A stretch of DNA of 55,710 bases from Candidatus Dormiibacterota bacterium (GTDB lineage Bacteria; Chloroflexota; Dormibacteria; Dormibacterales; Dormibacteraceae). Where the stretch lies: contig PLYZ01000068.1 in assembly GCA_003151935.1 (NCBI GenBank), forward strand, positions 1 to 55,710, in the 5' to 3' direction. A program made the position numbers and the translations under genes. The notes under the pieces were generated by a model, which was given only the letters and a program-made list of their open reading frames with translations, was not told the origin of the DNA and searched no databases. Shown in pieces: positions 26,203-34,750 of the stretch (positions are counted from its first letter, which is position 1; every line of letters starts with the position of its first letter).

Positions 26203-27429
26203 GTGGTGATGCAGCTTTTGGCGATGGCCGGCTGGAGGCGCCTGTTAGTGACCGGGCTGTGCCTCGCCGCATGGCGCGCGCTCGATCAGATTGCAGTTCC
26301 TGGCCTCAACCCGACTGTGATCGCAGTGCTGCAAACCTCGGCGTCGTCGCCTTTGCAGGCGATCGCCGTCAGCACCCCAATCGCATCGAACAGCCTCATC
26401 GCGATGGGGGTCGGGCCGTATGTGGATGCCGTGATCATCATGACCCTGGTGCGGCTCATCTCCCAACGCGTCCGCGCCGTGAGCAACGCCCCCGACGGCC
26501 CCGAGCGCCTGATGCGATGGACGCTGGGACTGGCCATCGTCCTGGCGCTCGGCCAGTCGTACGGCTACACGGTGTTGATGCAGAACACCTATCCGCCCGC
26601 ACTGCCAGGAATGGACTGGTTCGCCCGGCTCTCCGTCATGCTGGCGATGGCCGCCGGCACCGTCACGGTCGTCTACCTCGCCGGGGCGCTGGACGAATTC
26701 GGCCTGGGTTTCGGCAACGGCGTCTTCCTCATCTACGCACTGACCTCAGTTGGAATCGAGGTGCACCGGCTCGCGGAGATCTTTGCGACCGCACCCTCGA
26801 TCGAAGCGCTCTACCTGACCTTCGCCATCTGGGTTGCGTTCTCGATCTCCGTCCTCGCAGCCATCGTCGCGGCGCTGCTCGCAAGCCGGCGGGTGCCGCC
26901 GGCGGGCGAGGAGAGCATGTCGGAGTGGGAACCGGTTGAGCTCCGTCTACTCATGTCAGGAGTTCTGCGACCACCCTTGTTCGCCAACGCGGTCTTGTTC
27001 GTCCCCGTCGTGATCGCCAACTACTACGTGGGAGCAACCCCTGCCCTCCAACGCTGGCTCACTGGTGTCTGGACGCCCTACGGCCCTAACCTGCTGACCG
27101 ACGCGGCCTACGTCATCCTCAACGCCGGCCTGGTCGTTGCATTCGCATACCTGGTCGTCGTGGTCGATGGCTCCTCCAGGCCGATTCGCCCTGACCTGGT
27201 TCCCCATGTCAACCGACTCGTCTTCATCGGTGGGAGCCTGCTGGCGATCACCGTGGTCGTGCTGCCGGTCCTCGAGTGGAACGCAACTCGCCTGGTGGGA
27301 ACAGGCTTCGCGATGAGCGGCCTGGACGCTGCGTTATTGGCCACCATCATCCTGGCGATTGTGGTCGGGCTCGAGCGGTCTGGCCGGCGGGACGCCGGCG
27401 CGCCCCTGCTGGCGAGCCCCGTGCCCTAG
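26203..27429 (+). CDS. Divergent SecY-family translocon protein
   Basis: 408 residues with about ten membrane helices in SecY order. Aligning segments: IAVPGLNPTV (SecY IPIPGID), SLIAMGVGPYVDAVIIMTLV (SecY [20 protein letters not shown]), GTVTVVYLAGALDEFGLGFG ([20 protein letters not shown]) and VLRPPLFANAVLFVP (VIPAIFASSIILFP). The cytosolic loop before that last segment is shortened and lacks the QGRRVY..QSTHLPLKVN region. The loop after helix 8 is only DGSSRPIRPDLV in place of NPRETADNLKKSG..GIRPG. These loops contact SecA and the ribosome in ordinary SecY. It stands alone, with no secA, secE or spc-operon ribosomal genes. Start GTG 26203 (GTG 26206 and ATG 26209 also possible). Confidence 0.8.
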   Translation: MVMQLLAMAGWRRLLVTGLCLAAWRALDQIAVPGLNPTVIAVLQTSASSPLQAIAVSTPIASNSLIAMGVGPYVDAVIIMTLVRLISQRVRAVSNAPDGPERLMRWTLGLAIVLALGQSYGYTVLMQNTYPPALPGMDWFARLSVMLAMAAGTVTVVYLAGALDEFGLGFGNGVFLIYALTSVGIEVHRLAEIFATAPSIEALYLTFAIWVAFSISVLAAIVAALLASRRVPPAGEESMSEWEPVELRLLMSGVLRPPLFANAVLFVPVVIANYYVGATPALQRWLTGVWTPYGPNLLTDAAYVILNAGLVVAFAYLVVVVDGSSRPIRPDLVPHVNRLVFIGGSLLAITVVVLPVLEWNATRLVGTGFAMSGLDAALLATIILAIVVGLERSGRRDAGAPLLASPVP

Positions 27430-27444
27430 GCACCCTAGGCCGGC

Positions 27445-29226
27445 CTACATCCCGAGCATGGCGCGGGCGCGGAGGGCGATCGAGATTGCGACCCGCGTCT
27501 CGGGCTCGTCCAGCTGCAGACCCGTCAGGGTCTGTATGCGCTCGACGCGATACGACATCGAGTTGATGTGAATACCGAGCTGGCGAGCGGCCGCGCGGCG
27601 CACCCAGCGGGCGGCGGCGAGGGCCTCGAGAGTCTCCAGCAGAGGTGTGTCCCTCGACTGTGCGTACTCCAGGAGCGTGCCCAGGAGCTCGTTGACGAAG
27701 CGGCGCAGCGCATCCGGGCTCTGGATCTCGAGCAGGAGCCGGAACGCACCGAGCGACCGGTACGAGGCGACGCGCCCGCGCCCGCCGGCCCGCCGGGTCA
27801 GGCGCAATGCCTGCCGGGCCTCGACGTGCGAGCGGGCAAGCTCGGCGACCCCGTTGGCCAGGTTGCCGATACCCACCGACCCGGTGCCCGGCTTCATCAC
27901 CGGGGCCGCGGCGGCGAGCACCTGGCCCGCGAGCTTCTCGATTGTGGCCAGGTCCGCTGCCACCTCGTCCGGGACGAGGAACACGGCCGACGCCGAACGC
28001 ACGATCGTCAAGGTTCCGGGCATGCGCGACCGGATGAGTCCGCTCAGGGCCGCGTCCAGGCGATCGACCTCGCCGCGCGCGCCCAGGGCGGCCTCCGTCT
28101 CGTCGTCATCAGGCTCCAGCACGATCACCCAGGCACGCTGCGGCAGCCTGTGGCCAAGCCGTTCCGCCTGGCGCGCAACACGTTCAGCCTCATCGGCATC
28201 GAGAGCGCCGGCGAGGACCTCCTCGACCAGGTCGCCGCGCAGGCGCCGTTCGACCTCGGCCGCCGCTCGCTCTTTCGACAGCTCCAGCGCGAGGACCGTC
28301 GATCCATGCTCGAGGGCTCGGCGGCGACCGGCCGAATCCACCGTCTTCTCGTCGACGCCGACGGCCAGCATCCCGAGCACGTCTGAGCCGGCGCGAACCG
28401 GCACCACGTCCAGCGCGCGCGCCGGCCTGCCGGAGTTGATCCGAACTTCGCGCGCGCCGGCTTGACCGAGCGGGGCCGGCAGGTGGATCCGTGGCGGCAT
28501 GCCGTCTGAAGACTCACCCGCGCCCCGAATCCTGTAGCCGTCGGCCGAGTAAAGGACCGCGCGGCCGCCCGCCAGTGAGCTGACGACCTCCAGGATCGAG
28601 CTGATTCCAGCGCCTTCCAGGGAAAGCTTGGTAAAGCGCTCGTGGATGTCGTGCGAGAGCTGGATCTCCGCGAGCTGAACCTCGGTCCGCCGCTGCAGCT
28701 CGCTTCGCTCCAGGATCCCGGCCACCTGCCCCGCGATGGCCCGGAGGAAGTCGATATCGGCCGAGTTGAAGTCGCGCTGCTCGGCGCTCTGCACGTTCAG
28801 GACACCGACCAGGCGCGGCCCCGATTCGATGGGCACCGACAGCATGGAATGGAAGCGATCCTCGTCCAGGCCCGGCACCCACTTCCAGTGAGGTTCCTTG
28901 CTCACGTCCGGAACCACTGCGGGACGCCGGCTCTCGGCGACCCAGCCGGTGATTCCCTCACCGACGGGCATCGTGACCTTGCCCACCATGCGCTCGTTGA
29001 GCCCGTTGGTCGCGGTCAGCCGGAGCTCGCGGCCGCGCGATGTCAGCAAATAAAGGGAGCAGACGTCGGTGCCGATCGCTGACGTGGCCTCGCGGATGAT
29101 CAGGTCCAGCAGCTCGTCCGGCCGCTGGGCGGCGGCGGCCGCCTGAGCCAGCCGGACCAGGAAGCTGAGCTCGCGAGCGGCAAGACTCGTGTCGCCGTTG
29201 GCGATTGCCACGCCAACATCGTTCAC
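27445..29226 (-). CDS. GAF-domain PucR-family transcriptional regulator
   Basis: About 593 residues. An N-terminal GAF sensor domain (roughly residues 15-180, with GEGITGWVAESRRPAVVPD and LSVPIESGPRLVGVLNVQ) is followed by a coiled linker and a central CdaR/GGDEF-like region. The C-terminus is a PucR helix-turn-helix (RQLGIHINSMSYRVERIQ). It probably senses a small molecule and controls nearby or dispersed genes. The start is taken as GTG 29226 (VNDVGVAIAN); the frame to 29361 would cover the whole divergent promoter region. It diverges from the class V aminotransferase, an obvious candidate target. Confidence 0.85.
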   Translation of the reverse strand: MNDVGVAIANGDTSLAARELSFLVRLAQAAAAAQRPDELLDLIIREATSAIGTDVCSLYLLTSRGRELRLTATNGLNERMVGKVTMPVGEGITGWVAESRRPAVVPDVSKEPHWKWVPGLDEDRFHSMLSVPIESGPRLVGVLNVQSAEQRDFNSADIDFLRAIAGQVAGILERSELQRRTEVQLAEIQLSHDIHERFTKLSLEGAGISSILEVVSSLAGGRAVLYSADGYRIRGAGESSDGMPPRIHLPAPLGQAGAREVRINSGRPARALDVVPVRAGSDVLGMLAVGVDEKTVDSAGRRRALEHGSTVLALELSKERAAAEVERRLRGDLVEEVLAGALDADEAERVARQAERLGHRLPQRAWVIVLEPDDDETEAALGARGEVDRLDAALSGLIRSRMPGTLTIVRSASAVFLVPDEVAADLATIEKLAGQVLAAAAPVMKPGTGSVGIGNLANGVAELARSHVEARQALRLTRRAGGRGRVASYRSLGAFRLLLEIQSPDALRRFVNELLGTLLEYAQSRDTPLLETLEALAAARWVRRAAARQLGIHINSMSYRVERIQTLTGLQLDEPETRVAISIALRARAMLGM

Positions 29227-29339
29227 CTTGCGGCGGCTCTTCAACCTCGTGTTACCCACACAATCAATGTCGTCGGCGCTAGTGTGCCTGATACGGATGG
29301 GATGCGAACGGCCAATCGGGCCTTGGGGAGTTAGGCTAG

Positions 29340-30767
29340 GTGAGACGCGTGCCATCCCCACACTTCGGCCACTGGCGGGAACACTTCGCGGGCGTTGACC
29401 TGCCGGTACCGATCGCCGGCGGCGCCACCGTCACGGGGGTCAACTTCGACAACGCCGCCAGCACGCCGCCCCTCAAGCGAGTACGCGACGCCGTCAACGG
29501 TTTCTCGGACGTCTACTCGAGCGTTCATCGCGGCACCGGCTACAAATCGCGCCTCGCGACGGAGGCATACGAGCAAGCGCGTGAGCTCGTCGCACGATTC
29601 CTGAGCGTGGACCCTCAATCACAGGTGGTCATCTTCGTCAAGGGCACGACGGACGCCCTCAACCGGATTGCCGCCGGGCAGTCTCGGCTCGATGGCAGGC
29701 AGGTGCTGGTCACAGAGATGGAGCACCACGCCGACCTGCTGCCCTGGCGACATCGCAGCGGCCACGTGATGGTCGGCCTCTCCCCGGATGGGCACATCGA
29801 CCTCGCGGCGATCGAGCACGCATTGACGGAAGGCAAGGGAACGATCGGTCTCGTCGCGGTGTGTGGGGCGTCCAATGTCACGGGCTTCGTCTCACCCATC
29901 CACGAGATCGCCGAGCTTGCCCACCGTCACGGCGCCCTTGTCTCGATCGACGCGGCGCAGCTCGCGCCGCATCACCGCATCGACATCGGCCCGGCGAGTG
30001 ATCCTGGACACCTGGACTTCGTGTCCCTCTCGGGTCACAAGATGTACGCGCCCTACGGCGCGGGCGTCCTTGTCGCGCCGCGCGACTTCTTCGCCGGCGC
30101 CCCCGAGGTCATGGGCGGCGGGGCGATCAGCATCGTGACCTGGGACGACACCGTCTGGGCGGACCTGCCCGACCGTGAGGAGGCCGGTTCACCGAACGTC
30201 ATCGGGGCCGTGGCCCTCGGCGTCGCGATCGAGACCCTCCTCGAGCTGGGATTCGACGAGATGCTGCGTCACGAGGTCGAGCTGGGCCAGGCGCTGCACT
30301 CGCGCCTGCGCGGCATCCCAGGGGTTGGAGTGCTCGGCGGAGCCGAGGCACCCGGCGCCGCGCCGCGCCTGGGCCTGGCCAGCTTCGTCGTGGACGGGCT
30401 CCATCACGGACTGGTCGCGGCCGCCTTGAGCCACGAGTGGGGAATCGCCGTCCGCAACGGCTGTTTTTGCGCGAACCCGTATGTGTTTCACCTGCTCCAC
30501 ATGGACAGGCGGGAGGTCGAGGCGGTGGAAGGCGAGGTCACCTCCGGCCATCGCAAGGCGCTGCCCGGCGCGGTGAGGGCCAGCCTCGCGCCCTACAACA
30601 CTGCCCTTGAGCTGGACCGGTTCGTCGAGGCGATCACCCAGATCGCGCGGGGAAGGCTCAAAGCCACTTACGAGCAGGCCGCCGACGGCACCTTTTCGCC
30701 GGCGGGCGGCTGGCCGCGCATTGCGAGCCCGCTGAACACACTGGTCAAGATAGGAGGACACAAGTGA
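29340..30767 (+). CDS. Class V aminotransferase (cysteine desulfurase-like)
   Basis: 475-residue PLP enzyme. FDNAASTPP near the N-terminus, EMEHHADLLPW, the PLP-Asp motif SIDAAQLAPH, and the Schiff-base Lys in SLSGHKMYAPYGAG are all present. A Cys-containing segment, NGCFCANPYVFHLL, corresponds to the region of the catalytic Cys of SufS-like desulfurases but is placed differently. About 60 C-terminal residues exceed the family norm. No suf or isc genes are nearby, so the role may differ from Fe-S assembly. Starts: GTG 29340 or GTG 29349; TAGGCT lies at 29332-29337. Confidence 0.85.
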   Translation: MRRVPSPHFGHWREHFAGVDLPVPIAGGATVTGVNFDNAASTPPLKRVRDAVNGFSDVYSSVHRGTGYKSRLATEAYEQARELVARFLSVDPQSQVVIFVKGTTDALNRIAAGQSRLDGRQVLVTEMEHHADLLPWRHRSGHVMVGLSPDGHIDLAAIEHALTEGKGTIGLVAVCGASNVTGFVSPIHEIAELAHRHGALVSIDAAQLAPHHRIDIGPASDPGHLDFVSLSGHKMYAPYGAGVLVAPRDFFAGAPEVMGGGAISIVTWDDTVWADLPDREEAGSPNVIGAVALGVAIETLLELGFDEMLRHEVELGQALHSRLRGIPGVGVLGGAEAPGAAPRLGLASFVVDGLHHGLVAAALSHEWGIAVRNGCFCANPYVFHLLHMDRREVEAVEGEVTSGHRKALPGAVRASLAPYNTALELDRFVEAITQIARGRLKATYEQAADGTFSPAGGWPRIASPLNTLVKIGGHK

Positions 30768-30955
30768 TCAAGGTCATCGTCGAGGTGCTGCTGGCGATCT
30801 TCCTGCACCCCATCGCCTTCGTCCTCTGCGTGATCAACATCGTCAACCGAAGCGATCTGAGCGGTTTGTGGAAGGTGCTGTGGATCATCATCAGCTTCTT
30901 CTGGGGCATCGGTCCCATCCTTTACATCCTGCTCGGACGCGGCAAATTCTGGTAG
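30764..30955 (+). CDS. Small two-helix membrane protein (PLDc_N-like)
   Basis: 63 residues with two hydrophobic segments, VLLAIFLHPIAFVLCVINIV and LWKVLWIIISFFWGIGPILY, separated by NRSDLSGL and ending LLGRGKFW. The pattern resembles the phospholipase D N-terminal membrane domain found as small stand-alone proteins. The GTG start overlaps the aminotransferase stop (GTGA), so it is coupled to it. Confidence 0.7.
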   Translation: MIKVIVEVLLAIFLHPIAFVLCVINIVNRSDLSGLWKVLWIIISFFWGIGPILYILLGRGKFW

Positions 30956-31067
30956 CCGCCCAGGTGGGCGCTGAGGTCTGGCAACTTTTGGTGGGCAACC
31001 CATCCGACTCCAAGCCGCGTAACAGGGTTTCCTGAGCCGGGCTTGGGCTAATCTGGAGGTGGATAGG

Positions 31068-32918
31068 GTGGGTAGCCGACCAGATACCCGGGTGCGGACG
31101 CGGGTATTGACCAACGGAGCCGTAAACGGCGCCACCAATGGCGCCGCGAACGGAGGCGCCACCAACGGGTTGCACCCAAAGAAGAATGGGGCGGGCAGTC
31201 ACCGCCCGGCGACCAAAGGCGCAGCGACTCAGCAGCCGGTGGTCAAGCTGGCCCGCGTAACCAAGACTTTCGGCAAGACAGCCGTCCTCACCGAAATCAA
31301 CCTGTCGGTCGCACCGGGAGAGCTGGTCGAGATCACAGGCCCGAGCGGTTCGGGCAAGACGACCCTCCTCCGGCTGGTCCACGGGCAGCTGCGGCCGAAC
31401 GCCGGGCAGGTCTGGGTCCAGGGGCGCGGCTTGCACCGTTGGTGGCGCCGCGGCCTGAGCCGGGTCCGCCGGGACGTGGCCTTCGTGTTCCAGGAGCACC
31501 ACCTCCTTCCCCGGCTCACGGCGCTCGAAAACCTGACGCTCGCGCTCCAGGTCACCCAACCTCAGCTCCCATTCAAGACGATCAAGCGGCGCGCTCTGGA
31601 AACCCTCGAATCGTTGGGCCTGGTCCATAAGCGGAATTCCTACCCCCGCCAACTCTCGGCAGGTGAGCGCCAGCGCATCGCGGTCGGCCGGGCTCTCGCT
31701 GCGAAACCGCGGGTCATCCTTGCCGATGAGCCGATGGCTTCGATCGACGACGACAACGCCCGGATCGTGATGCGCCTGCTCGAGGACGCCGCGGCCGGAG
31801 GCGCCGCGGTCATCGTCGCCAGCCACCGGCACACCTTTCCATCCAGCCGCGTCCTGCGCCTCCCAAGCGGCAAGATCCATCTGAACGGTTCGCAGAAGGC
31901 GGCTTCAAATGGAAACGGCACCCACGCAGCGCAACCGCTCTGGCGCCTGCTGCTTCCCATCAACGAGCGACCGCGCAAGCAGGTGCTCAAGCCGAAGCAG
32001 CTTCCGCTGTGGCGCCGCGCGGTGGCGTTGGTCGCGAACAGCTACCGGCTGGTCGTGTTGAGCGGATTGCGCAGCTGGAGCCGCGACATACGCCTGACGG
32101 CGCCGGCAGTTGGAACCATGGGCCTGCTCCTCTTGCTCTGCGGGACGCTGTCCATGGTGGGGATCGCCATCAACCATGTGGCGGTCCAGCAGGCTTCGCA
32201 GGCTTCGCTCGTCCGTGTCTACCTGGCGCCGGACTCGACGCCTGAGGCGGTCGCGTCACTCAAAGCGCGCTTGATCGCCGACCCGCGCGTTTCCTCCGTC
32301 ACCGAGGTGACTCCCGAGCAGGCGCTCGCCGAGGCGAGCAGCCGGCCGGGGCTCGACAACCTGGCCAGCCTCAGCACTACCAACCCCTTCCCCGCCAGCC
32401 TTGACGTCCAGGTCCACATGGTGACCCAGGTCGGAGCGGTGGCGGCTTCCGTCAAGGACGACCCGGCGGTCGACCCCTCGTATCCGACCTCTTACGACCC
32501 CAACACGTACTCCCGACTCGGACACGTCGCGCTGGTGGTGGGAGGCATAGCCGCCGGCCTGGTCCTCCTGTTCGGGCTGGTCGCCTACGCCGTGATGGCG
32601 AACTCGATGCGCGGGATCGCCACCGCTCGGCGACAGGAGGTGGCTGTGATCCGCCTGCTGGGCGCCCGCGGCTGGATGCTGCGAGGGCCCTTCGTCGTCG
32701 AGGGCCTGATGACCGGAGCGCTCGCCGGGGCACTGGCCGCGGCAGCCGTCGCGGGCGCCTGGCTGCTCGCCACCAGGTTCGAGTCAGCGACTTATGCCCA
32801 GCTGCTACCGGGCGTCGACGCAACCGCCGTCCAGTACATCCTCGCGGCCGTCTTGGCCGCCGGGCTGCTGCTCGGTGCCCTTACGGCGATGCTTGGGTTC
32901 CGCAAAGCGCACGCGTGA
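31068..32918 (+). CDS. FtsE-FtsX fusion protein
   Basis: 616 residues combining an ABC ATPase and its membrane partner in one chain. Residues 1-57 are low complexity, with repeated NG units. The FtsE-type ATPase (about 58-280) has Walker A GPSGSGKTT, Q-loop FQEHHLLPRLTALENL, signature LSAGERQR (usually LSGGEQQR), Walker B VILADEP and H-loop ASHRH. A linker leads to an FtsX part with helix 1 at about 344-368, an outside domain with NPFPASLDVQVH, and three C-terminal helices. FtsEX controls cell-wall hydrolases at division, and the overlapping next gene is such a hydrolase. GTG 31068 has GGAGG 8 nt upstream; GTG 31059 is also in frame. Confidence 0.9.
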   Translation: MGSRPDTRVRTRVLTNGAVNGATNGAANGGATNGLHPKKNGAGSHRPATKGAATQQPVVKLARVTKTFGKTAVLTEINLSVAPGELVEITGPSGSGKTTLLRLVHGQLRPNAGQVWVQGRGLHRWWRRGLSRVRRDVAFVFQEHHLLPRLTALENLTLALQVTQPQLPFKTIKRRALETLESLGLVHKRNSYPRQLSAGERQRIAVGRALAAKPRVILADEPMASIDDDNARIVMRLLEDAAAGGAAVIVASHRHTFPSSRVLRLPSGKIHLNGSQKAASNGNGTHAAQPLWRLLLPINERPRKQVLKPKQLPLWRRAVALVANSYRLVVLSGLRSWSRDIRLTAPAVGTMGLLLLLCGTLSMVGIAINHVAVQQASQASLVRVYLAPDSTPEAVASLKARLIADPRVSSVTEVTPEQALAEASSRPGLDNLASLSTTNPFPASLDVQVHMVTQVGAVAASVKDDPAVDPSYPTSYDPNTYSRLGHVALVVGGIAAGLVLLFGLVAYAVMANSMRGIATARRQEVAVIRLLGARGWMLRGPFVVEGLMTGALAGALAAAAVAGAWLLATRFESATYAQLLPGVDATAVQYILAAVLAAGLLLGALTAMLGFRKAHA

Positions 32919-34216
32919 GACGAACCTGGGCCTCGGCCGTCGTCCTCGCGAGCTTCGTGGTGGGCATCCAGGTCTCCGCCGTGAGCGCAACCGACGCCTC
33001 CCCGTGCCCGTCGCCATCGGCCGCATCCGCGGCGCGCACCGGCTGCCCGGCGGCTGCGACAGATCCGAACCAGGCCGCCTACGACCTGCTCCGCTCGCGC
33101 CTCGGAGGAGACCTTGCCACCTGGTTGACGACCCAGGAGCGCCTCAACGCGGCACTCGACCAGACCTCAGCCAGCGTGCAGATCGTGACCGACCAGATCA
33201 CCCAGGAGGAGACGGTGATCGCAAACCTGGAGGACCAGATTGCGCAGCTCGACGCGCAAATCCAGGATACCCAGGATCGGATCGACGTCGAGAAACAGCA
33301 GGTGGCGGCGATGGCCCTTGCGATCTATCGCCAGCCGGACTCGCTGTGGATGCTGGTCGCGCGCACGGGAAACCTTCGCGATGCACTGCAGGCGACTGCC
33401 GACATGGTCGTCGCCGGCCAGCGAGCCCACGCCCTCCAGGCGAGACTCGAAGCCGACCTCATGAAGCTTCAGGCCGACCGCGACGCTCAACAGGCAGACC
33501 TCGATCGCGAAAATGCGACGCAGGACAGCCTGGTCACAAGCCTGAGCACGCTGAGTGACCTGCTGAGCACGCAGACCGACATCACCAGCCAGATGGCGGA
33601 TGTCATCACGCAGCTGCAGGACGCTCAAAACGCGCTGACGGACCAGCCGCCGGAGGTGACAGCAGACCTCGCCACCGTCCTCGAGTCACAGGAGCAGGAC
33701 CTGCTCCAGCAATCGAACCAGGCGGCGTGGGACCAGGCGCACGTCGGCGAGGGCCAAGCGCTGATCACGCACATGCTCCCGACGGGCGCGACCATCGCGG
33801 GCCTGACACTTTCGTGGCCGATGGTCGGAGGCCGAGTCACCCAACCTTTCGGACCGAGCACTCTTTTGCTCGAGCCCCCGCTCGGCCCGTACGCGCACTT
33901 CCACACCGGCATCGACATCGCCGCGCCGTTCGGTACCACCGTGATGGCTGCCGCGGCCGGCGTCGTCGTCGCGGTCGGCCACTCTAACGTCGGCTACGGC
34001 AACTACGTCGTGATCGGGCACGGCGGCGGCATCATGACGCTGTACGGACACCTGCTCGAGACCGATGTCGTCGTTGGGAATCTGGTCGCGCGCGGACAGC
34101 GGATCGGGCTCGAGGGATCGACCGGGTGGTCGACCGGCCCGCACGTCCACTTCGAGCTGCGCGTGAACGACTCGGTCGTCGACCCGATGCCGTACCTCCT
34201 GAGGTCAGCAAGCTAA
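32915..34216 (+). CDS. Secreted coiled-coil M23 peptidase (EnvC-like)
   Basis: 433 residues: signal peptide (about 1-25), long coiled coil (about 70-240, rich in Gln and Asp), and a C-terminal LytM/M23 domain (about 300-425). Zinc ligands are visible as H330 and D334 in HTGID and H412 in GPHVHFEL, so unlike E. coli EnvC it looks catalytically intact. The GTG start overlaps the stop of the FtsE-FtsX fusion by 4 bp. By analogy with FtsEX-EnvC and FtsEX-RipC/PcsB, the ATPase would drive activation of this peptidoglycan endopeptidase through the coiled coil. Confidence 0.92.
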   Translation: MRRTWASAVVLASFVVGIQVSAVSATDASPCPSPSAASAARTGCPAAATDPNQAAYDLLRSRLGGDLATWLTTQERLNAALDQTSASVQIVTDQITQEETVIANLEDQIAQLDAQIQDTQDRIDVEKQQVAAMALAIYRQPDSLWMLVARTGNLRDALQATADMVVAGQRAHALQARLEADLMKLQADRDAQQADLDRENATQDSLVTSLSTLSDLLSTQTDITSQMADVITQLQDAQNALTDQPPEVTADLATVLESQEQDLLQQSNQAAWDQAHVGEGQALITHMLPTGATIAGLTLSWPMVGGRVTQPFGPSTLLLEPPLGPYAHFHTGIDIAAPFGTTVMAAAAGVVVAVGHSNVGYGNYVVIGHGGGIMTLYGHLLETDVVVGNLVARGQRIGLEGSTGWSTGPHVHFELRVNDSVVDPMPYLLRSAS

Positions 34217-34226
34217 TTTAGCTTCG

Positions 34227-34255
34227 ACAGACTGGTGCAAAAAACAGACTGGTGC
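34227..34255. repeat. 12-bp direct repeat overlapping the tRNA 3' end
   Basis: ACAGACTGGTGC at 34227-34238 and again at 34244-34255. The second copy contains the complement of the tRNA 3' end GCACCA. The T6 run between the copies (minus strand) probably ends tRNA transcription. Short 3'-end duplications beside tRNAs can be scars of integration, but no integrase is present. Confidence 0.5.
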
Positions 34256-34325
34256 CCCCGGAGGGAATCGAACCCCCGACCTTGACGTTAGGACCGTCCT
34301 GCTCTATCCCCTGAGCTACGGGGGC
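34250..34325 (-). tRNA. tRNA-Arg (anticodon CCU)
   Basis: 76 nt with encoded CCA. The acceptor GCCCCCG pairs with CGGGGGC. The D-arm is GCTC..GAGC, the anticodon loop GTCCTAA gives CCT (reads AGG), and the T-arm GGGGG-TTCGATT-CCCTC is complete. The anticodon stem is GACG/CGTC, with a G-A mismatch at its outer pair. Confidence 0.95.
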
Positions 34326-34462
34326 GACACGTTGGAAGAGTCTATTGAGTGCGGCGTAATTCGCGTCCGAGCGCGAATTCGGAATCAGAACCATTTGAGC
34401 CTCTCAGCCGTTTCACAGGAAGCTCTCATTTAGCGTTCAGAGGCAGAGGCAACACTTACGCC

Positions 34463-34750
34463 ATGGAAATCAAAGACACGACCCAAGAGAGAGTGCGGGC
34501 CCGCGACGCGGCCATGCGCCTCCTCAACCGGCTGACCACAGGCGCTGCGGTGAGCGCGGTGGCCGGCGTGGCCCTTCTGGGAGCGTTCAGCGCGTACACG
34601 ATCCCGGGGACCACCAGCACGACCGCAGGCACGTCGACCACCGCCTCGTCCTCATCGTCCACCAGCACCTCGTCGGGCCTGCAGTCGTCGACCACACCGG
34701 TCACCAGCTCTTCCAGCTCCGGGGTGGCGGTATCGGGCGGATCCCGATAA
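34463..34750 (+). CDS. Ser/Thr-rich single-pass membrane protein
   Basis: 95 residues: a charged cytosolic N-terminus (MEIKDTTQERVRARDAAMRL), one hydrophobic helix (GAAVSAVAGVALLGAFSAYT), then a low-complexity Ser/Thr tail outside the membrane ending GVAVSGGSR. No known domain. First gene of an operon of redox proteins that ends with an FMN transferase. The tail contains no clear (D/S/T)GA(T/S) flavinylation motif, so it cannot be called an FMN carrier. The ferric-reductase-like gene starts directly after its stop. Confidence 0.7.
   Translation: MEIKDTTQERVRARDAAMRLLNRLTTGAAVSAVAGVALLGAFSAYTIPGTTSTTAGTSTTASSSSSTSTSSGLQSSTTPVTSSSSSGVAVSGGSR

Noticed and set aside
34463-34750. Ser/Thr-rich protein as an FMN_bind carrier for ApbE
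   Set aside because: The tail lacks a clear (D/S/T)GA(T/S) motif and any FMN_bind fold; left as a protein of unknown role.
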